A stretch of DNA of 64,000 bases from Vineibacter terrae (GTDB lineage: Bacteria > Pseudomonadota > Alphaproteobacteria > Reyranellales > Reyranellaceae), in assembly GCF_008039615.1 (NCBI RefSeq), contig NZ_VDUZ01000003.1:124001-188000 (forward strand). The letters run 5' to 3'. A model generated the notes under the pieces. That model was not told where the DNA came from. It did no database searches and saw only the letters and a list, made by a program, of their open reading frames with translations. The translations under genes were made by a program, and so were the position numbers. This document shows positions 59,743-64,000 of the stretch, one piece after another (within the stretch, counting starts at the first letter, position 1; every line of letters begins with the position of its first letter).

Positions 59743-60633
59743 TCAGGCGCGCGGGGCGGCAGGCGCGGCGCCGACCGGGATCGGCGCCTCGCCCAGCACC
59801 GTGGTGCGGCGCAGCTCGCGGCGATGGCCTGAATAGTCGTTGATGGCGAAGTGCTGCAGGCAGCGGTTGTCCCACATCGCCAGCGCCCCGGGCGACCAGG
59901 CGAAGCGGCAGGTGAACTCGGGCCGCACGGCGTGGCCGTAGAGGAATTCCAGCAGCGGCAGGCTCTCGCGCTCGCTCATGCCTTCGAAGCGCACGGTGTA
60001 GGCGGTGTTGACGTAGAGCGCCCGGCGTCCCGATTCGGGGTGCACCCGCACGACAGGGTGCAGCGTCTCCACCATGTCGGACGGGTCGTGCCGCACCTTC
60101 ATGCTGCGGGCGTTGCTGTTGTCGTGGAAGGCGCCGCCCCGGGCATAGGCCTTGGCCCAGTACACCGCGCGCAGGCCGTCGAGCGTGCGGCGCAGCCCGT
60201 CCGACAGCGTCTCGTAGGCCAGGTACTGGTTCGCGAACAGCGTGTCGCCGCCATGGGGCGGCAGCTCGCGGGCGTGCAGCAGGGTGAAGGCGGGCGGTGT
60301 CGGCAGGAAGCTCCAGTCGGAGTGCCAGTTGCCGCCGAAGGTCGGCTTGGCGCCCTCGTCGGCTTCCTTGGCGACCTTGATGACGTTGGGATGCGTCTCC
60401 TCGCCCTCGACGAAGGGATCGCGGCCGAAGCTGCCGAAATATGATGCGAACCGCACCTGGTCGGCGTCGCGCATGCCGGCCTGGCCGCGGAAGAAAAGGA
60501 CCAGGTTGTCGACGATGGCACGGCGGATCTCGCCGACCACGGCCGCGTCCAGCGGCTGCGCCAGGTCGACGCCCGCGACCTCCGCGCCGCAGCCGCCGGC
60601 CAGGCGTGTAACCTCGATATGCCGGTACGCCAT
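59743..60633 (-). CDS. TauD/TfdA-family Fe(II)/2-oxoglutarate dioxygenase
   Basis: A 296-residue dioxygenase of the TauD group. The iron ligands are His104 and Asp106 in GNWHSDWSF and His261 in CLQHFAINDY, and the 2-oxoglutarate-binding Arg is in GHRRELRR just after. HARELPPHGGDTLFANQYLAYE is also typical. Members hydroxylate sulfonates, aryloxyacetates or similar compounds to release sulfite or phenol. The ATG with GGGAGGAAGC upstream was used. The gene stands alone next to the disrupted repeat; no sulfonate transport genes are adjacent, so the substrate is open. Confidence 0.88.
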   Translation of the reverse strand: MAYRHIEVTRLAGGCGAEVAGVDLAQPLDAAVVGEIRRAIVDNLVLFFRGQAGMRDADQVRFASYFGSFGRDPFVEGEETHPNVIKVAKEADEGAKPTFGGNWHSDWSFLPTPPAFTLLHARELPPHGGDTLFANQYLAYETLSDGLRRTLDGLRAVYWAKAYARGGAFHDNSNARSMKVRHDPSDMVETLHPVVRVHPESGRRALYVNTAYTVRFEGMSERESLPLLEFLYGHAVRPEFTCRFAWSPGALAMWDNRCLQHFAINDYSGHRRELRRTTVLGEAPIPVGAAPAAPRA

Positions 60634-61600
60634 CGCTTCCTCCCGTTCCGCCGGCTTCCGTCGTGCAGGACCGGGCCAGCATGCCATCGTCAGTCGGCGC
60701 AGGCGATGGCCTGCCGCGTGCTCAGGAACCTTTTTCCGCAGGTGACCGCCGGACGTACCAGCTCATGGCCGGCGAGGCGAGTGCTGGGACCGCAGGTCGC
60801 TGATGCATCCGTCATCCCGAGCGTGGCGAGGGATCTCCCGCGAATAGCCCACCGTACTACTGACCTCAAGAATCTTCGCGAGCCGCGGCGATTTGGGTCT
60901 GCTCGCTGTCATCCTGAGCGCAGCGAAAGGTCTTTTGAGCGGTTCCATCGCACGGGAACGATGATGGCGTAGGGCGCCTCGACGGGGCGGACCCGTGCGC
61001 AACGACGGTCTAAAAGATCCTTCGCTGCCCTCAGGATGACAGCGAGCGTGTGGCAGGCCCTGTCTTTGGTTGCGGCGGCCCAAGGCTGCGCTGTGCGTCT
61101 TCCCGCAGGAGACGGAAGGGCCATATGCGATCGTGTGGAGAGAGAGAGGCGCCGTGACACCAATCGAGCGAACCGATCGTGCGCTTGCCCTGGCGGTGGA
61201 TCAATTTGCCGGCCGCAGCATCGTGCTCGACACGTTGGTGCACGACATCATCACCACACAGCCAATCGCCATCCGATTTGCATGAGCGTCGCCGCGCAGC
61301 GATCAACGCCTGTCGTATTGATGGACGCCGCGATGCCGCGCGATGCCTCTCGATCGACAAGCGATTCCGCTCGTTGCACAACGCGATTCGCAACCCTATA
61401 ACCGCCGCCAAGCGACAGTGTCCGTCCTGCCGACAACTCGATCCGATGCGTGCATCGGCAAAGAGATCGCCAGGTGGGCTCCGTCATGGAAGACATCCGG
61501 CGCGTCCATCGAGCGGGGCGCGTTCACTGGGTGAGAGCTCCTTCGTCGTCAAACGAGCGAAGCGGCGCACAAAACCGTCAAGGGAAAGCGATATAGCGAT
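60634..61600. other. Long intergenic region with degraded repeats
   Basis: This 967-base stretch carries no gene I can support. It has a left half of family A at 60811-60850, a complete but diverged copy at 60908-61040 (GTCATCCTGAGCGCAGCG ... CTCAGGATGAC), and a CCATATGCGATCG terminus at 61121-61133. A 43-codon frame at 61154-61285 begins with GTG after GAGAGAGAGG but resembles nothing known. The rest looks like decayed sequence. Confidence 0.55.
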
Positions 61601-62581
61601 ATGAAGAGTATGGTTCGTGGCATGCGTTTCTGTGCCATCTTGTCGATTGTGCTGGCGATGCTCGGCCCGGCTCATGCGCAATCGTATCCGGAACGCCCCA
61701 TCCGTCTGGTCGTCCCGTTTCCTCCAGGCGGTTCCACGGACGTCGTCGCGCGCATCCTGGCCCAGGACTTGTCGACAACCTTGAAGCAGAACGTGATCGT
61801 CGAGAACAAGGCTGGCGCTGCCGGCACGATCGGGATTCAGGTGGTGGCCCAAGCGAAGCCGGACGGCTACACCTTCGGTGTATCTGGTGTCGGTCCGGTG
61901 GCTCTCATTCCGCTGATCGACAAGAAGCTGGCCTACGATCCGGTCAAGGACCTGGATGTGGTCGCAATCATCAGCACGATCGATCTGATGTTTGCCGCCA
62001 AGCCGGGTGGAAAGAAGTCCCTCAAGGAGATCCTCGAGTTTGCGAAGAACAACCCGGAGAAGGTCGCTTACGGCTCGGCAGGAGCCGCCGGGCCGATTCA
62101 CGTTCAGTTCGAGTATCTGGCGAAGTTGTCCGGTGCAAGCATGCTGGACGTGCAGTATCCGGGAGATGCACCGCAGCTGTTCGCGCTGATGTCCGGCCAG
62201 ATCGACGTAGGGCTGCTGTCGCTCTCGTCCGCGACCGGCGCAGCCAGGGATGGAAAGATCATTCCGCTTGCCGTCGGCAGCCCCAGTCGCGTGAGCTCAT
62301 TTCCCGACCTGCCGACGGTCGTCGAGGCGACCGGCCTGAAGGACTACTCCGCCTATGTCTGGACCGCTCTCGTTGCGCCGAAAGGAACCCCAAAGGAGGC
62401 GCTCGACAAGGTGAACGCTGCCTTGAACGCGGCCCTGAACAAGCCCGAGATCAAGGAGCGGCTCGACCAGATCGGCATGCAACCGCTCGGAGGCGACGTC
62501 AAGGCGGCAAACGAATTCATCGACAAGGAGATCGCCCGCTACAAGACGATGGTTGCGGTGACGGGCGTCAAGCGGGAGTAG
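61601..62581 (+). CDS. Bug-family tripartite tricarboxylate transporter substrate-binding protein
   Basis: A 326-residue periplasmic receptor. The signal peptide is about residues 1-27, ending AHAQ. The mature start YPERPIRLVVPFPPGGSTDVVARIL is the Bug-family signature, followed by VIVENKAGAAGTIGIQVVAQAKPDGYT (about 66-92) and the GDAPQLFALMSGQIDVGLLS ligand loop. C-terminal WTALVAPKGTPKEALDKVNAALN also fits. It should bind an organic acid for a TctAB-type permease, which is not encoded nearby. It lies alone after a long empty region. The first ATG was kept; starts three or seven codons later are possible. Confidence 0.9.
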   Translation: MKSMVRGMRFCAILSIVLAMLGPAHAQSYPERPIRLVVPFPPGGSTDVVARILAQDLSTTLKQNVIVENKAGAAGTIGIQVVAQAKPDGYTFGVSGVGPVALIPLIDKKLAYDPVKDLDVVAIISTIDLMFAAKPGGKKSLKEILEFAKNNPEKVAYGSAGAAGPIHVQFEYLAKLSGASMLDVQYPGDAPQLFALMSGQIDVGLLSLSSATGAARDGKIIPLAVGSPSRVSSFPDLPTVVEATGLKDYSAYVWTALVAPKGTPKEALDKVNAALNAALNKPEIKERLDQIGMQPLGGDVKAANEFIDKEIARYKTMVAVTGVKRE

Positions 62582-62617
62582 GCGGCTCACCACCAGCGTC
62601 GGGAGCTGGCGGCAGTG

Positions 62618-62639
62618 GCGAGCGCGGCAACGCGCTCGC
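62618..62639. terminator. Stem-loop between convergent genes
   Basis: GCGAGCGCG (62618-62626) and CGCGCTCGC (62631-62639) form a perfect 9-base-pair stem closed by a GCAA tetraloop. It lies between the stop codons of the Bug and SDR genes. There is no T-tract, so it is more likely a 3' stabiliser or a weak terminator. Confidence 0.5.
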
Positions 62640-62714
62640 CTGGGCCGGAACGGGAGACACATCAACGGAAGACGAAGCTCCCATTGACGGTCCCTGCGCG
62701 GCAGGCCGACCAGC

Positions 62715-63620
62715 CTAGACGGCGATGCCGAGCCGCTTGCGGACGTCCTCGTCGAGCGTCTTGGCGTAAGGCGCCGAGCCCGTCATGTCGAAGATCTGAT
62801 CCTTGGCGGCGGCGAAGTCCTCGATCGTGTTGATCTTGTCGACGTTCAACACCGCGCCTTTTGTCTTCACGAGCTTGATGCGCGAATACCAGCCGGCGCC
62901 GGCGGCGACGATCTCACCCGTCACGTCGCATTGCTCCGCGCAGAGCCAGGCGACTGCCGGCGCGATCTGTTCCGGTGCAAGCCGCTTCAGCAGCTCTTCC
63001 GGCATCACGCCCTGCGTCATGCGGGTGGCGGCAACCGGCGAAATGCAGTTGATCTTGATGTCGTGCTTGGCGCCTTCCATCATGAGATTGTGCATGAGGC
63101 CGACCATGGCGGCCTTGGCTGCTCCGTAGTTCGATTGCCCATAGTTGCCGGCAAGACCCGATCCTGACGTGGTCAGGACCACGCGCCCGTATTTCTGATC
63201 GATCATGTGTTGCCAGGCGGCTTTGGTGACATAAACGGACCCGAGCAGGTGAACCTTGATCACCGCGTCGAAGTCGTCCAGCTCCATCTTGGCGAAAGTC
63301 TTGTCCCGCAGGATGCCGGCATTGTTGATGACGACGTCGAGCTTGCCGAATGTATCGATGGCCGTTTTCACCATGCGGGCGGCGCCTTCGCGATCGGCGA
63401 CGCTGTCGTAGTTCGCGACCGCCGTTCCACCCGCCGCCTTGATCTCCTCGACGACCTTGTCCGCTACGGCATTCGAGCCACCCTTGCCGTCCGTCGAGCC
63501 ACCCGGGTCGTTGACGACGATGCGGGCGCCACGCGAGGCAAGCAGGAGCGCATACGATCGCCCGAGGCCGGCGCCAGCGCCGGTCACGAGAGCAACACGA
63601 TTGTCGAAACGAATGGTCAC
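62715..63620 (-). CDS. SDR-family dehydrogenase, MFE-2/17-beta-HSD4-like
   Basis: A 301-residue short-chain dehydrogenase. The cofactor site is VALVTGAGAGLGRSYALLLASRGARIVVND (about 8-37), with VNDPGG as in the hydroxyacyl-CoA dehydrogenase part of multifunctional enzyme type 2. VVINNAGILRDKTF follows near 95, Ser is in TTSGSGL, and the YGAAK motif (Y-x3-K) is near 165. The last 60 residues are a family-specific extension. It likely oxidises 3-hydroxyacyl-CoA or related alcohols. The GTG start has GGAGGAG upstream. It is convergent with the Bug gene. Confidence 0.88.
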   Translation of the reverse strand: MTIRFDNRVALVTGAGAGLGRSYALLLASRGARIVVNDPGGSTDGKGGSNAVADKVVEEIKAAGGTAVANYDSVADREGAARMVKTAIDTFGKLDVVINNAGILRDKTFAKMELDDFDAVIKVHLLGSVYVTKAAWQHMIDQKYGRVVLTTSGSGLAGNYGQSNYGAAKAAMVGLMHNLMMEGAKHDIKINCISPVAATRMTQGVMPEELLKRLAPEQIAPAVAWLCAEQCDVTGEIVAAGAGWYSRIKLVKTKGAVLNVDKINTIEDFAAAKDQIFDMTGSAPYAKTLDEDVRKRLGIAV

Positions 63621-63760
63621 TTTGACTCCTCCAATTGACGCCCTGATCGGCAGCCGATCAGCGCTCAAGGTGATACCGCGGTCTTAGGCCGGCGTGCCGC
63701 CACGGTGCAAGCATGCGATCGCAGGTTCGCACATGCTGGTGCGCAGAGGACCAGGGCACC

Positions 63761-64000
63761 TCATCTGAGGCCGATCAGGTCGATGACCGGGACCGGACGG
63801 CTCATGCCGCGCAAGGTCAGCTCGCCCAGCGGTTCGACCTTGGCGAGGCCGTCGACCGCGGCCGCCAATCGGCCGCTGGCCAGCACCTGCCCGTGGCTCG
63901 CCTGGGCGCACAAGCGCGCCGCCAGGTTGATGACGGCGCCGATCGCCGTGTAGTCGATGCGATCCTCGAAGCCGATGCGCCCGAGCGTTGCGTAGCCTTG
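63761..64000 (-). CDS. Class III adenylate/guanylate cyclase, C-terminal end (cut by window edge)
   Basis: The last 79 codons of a class III nucleotide cyclase that continues beyond the window. GYATLGRIGFEDRIDYTAIG followed by AVINLAARLC is the region that contains the adenine- or transition-state-binding residues of these enzymes (compare DYTAIGxxVNLAxRLC). The end GELTLRGMSRPVPVIDLIGL is the usual final strand. Sensor and metal-binding parts lie outside. It is the third cyclase gene in this window, and the SDR gene starts 140 bases beyond its stop. Confidence 0.85.
   Translation of the reverse strand, partial: QGYATLGRIGFEDRIDYTAIGAVINLAARLCAQASHGQVLASGRLAAAVDGLAKVEPLGELTLRGMSRPVPVIDLIGLR

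Noticed and set aside
5423-60850. CRISPR array made of the regularly recurring GTCATCCC repeats
   Set aside because: Copies are kilobases apart, palindromic over their full length, in both orientations, with no spacers or cas genes.
61154-61285. A 43-codon frame with GTG start
   Set aside because: A purine-rich ribosome site is present, but the product resembles nothing and lies in a region of decayed repeats, so it was left within the intergenic entry.

Overview
The window comes from a high-GC Gram-negative chromosome, most likely an alphaproteobacterium. The recG / sdhE / mfd arrangement is common in that class, the asparaginase has the Rhizobium etli-type catalytic residues, and there are a Bug-type solute receptor, FixJ-like regulators and outer-membrane proteins. 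No rRNA, tRNA, CRISPR array, prophage or transposase gene was seen. I cannot fix the genus; a Rhodospirillales or Hyphomicrobiales relative would fit.

Layout. 1-5389: an aromatic-compound catabolism operon read leftward (flavoprotein hydroxylase, alpha/beta hydrolase, MFS carrier, acyl-CoA synthetase cut by the window edge) with a divergent LysR regulator. 5567-13730: P450, R. etli-type L-asparaginase, RlmD/RumA-like RNA methyltransferase, SDR, DegT aminotransferase, and an overlapping MDR oxidoreductase / acyl-CoA-dehydrogenase-like pair. 13970-15552: two divergent orphan genes, one encoding a small papain-fold (Tox-PL-like) protein. 15644-24547: fluoroacetate-dehalogenase-like hydrolase, an alkyltransferase-like protein without the active-site Cys, a lipid kinase, recG, sdhE and mfd. 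24855-34874: transporters and oxidoreductases, then a class III cyclase, EmrB and EmrA efflux genes with a divergent LysR. 34917-37182: a tightly overlapping sugar-modification and glycosyltransfer operon. 37765-42907: unknown protein, PhnM-like hydrolase, luciferase-like monooxygenase, DUF3311 protein, PAS protein, Crp/Fnr regulator. 43062-47692: TerC, an ankyrin protein, a truncated MFS gene and an intact MFS gene. 47747-53881: a sensor kinase with an ABC-type binding domain plus two response regulators, divergent from an AraC / membrane protein / BASS transporter operon. 54234-64000: a sensor adenylate cyclase, DUF2252 protein, outer-membrane beta-barrel, ATC hydrolase, TauD-like dioxygenase, Bug receptor, SDR, and the end of a third class III cyclase.

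The most unusual layer is not a gene set but several families of palindromic repeats. Family A is about 85 bp, with ends GTCATCCCGAGCG and CGCTCGGGATGAC. Family B is about 130-270 bp and built of nested hairpins such as CCTTCCCC...GGGGAAGG or CCCTCACC...GGTGAGGG. Family C is one 25-bp perfect inverted repeat. A CATATGCGATCGCCC-like terminus brackets both A-type and B-type cores. One B element sits inside an A element with a 7-bp direct repeat and restores the A consensus when removed, which is the signature of recent transposition of a small non-autonomous element. Another B element lies in frame inside mfd and adds exactly 63 codons.

Two regulatory palindromes (upstream of the P450 gene and between emrA and its LysR gene) are strong operator candidates. 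Calls rest on reading protein motifs by eye, without database searches. Start codons were chosen from ribosome-binding sites and expected family lengths.
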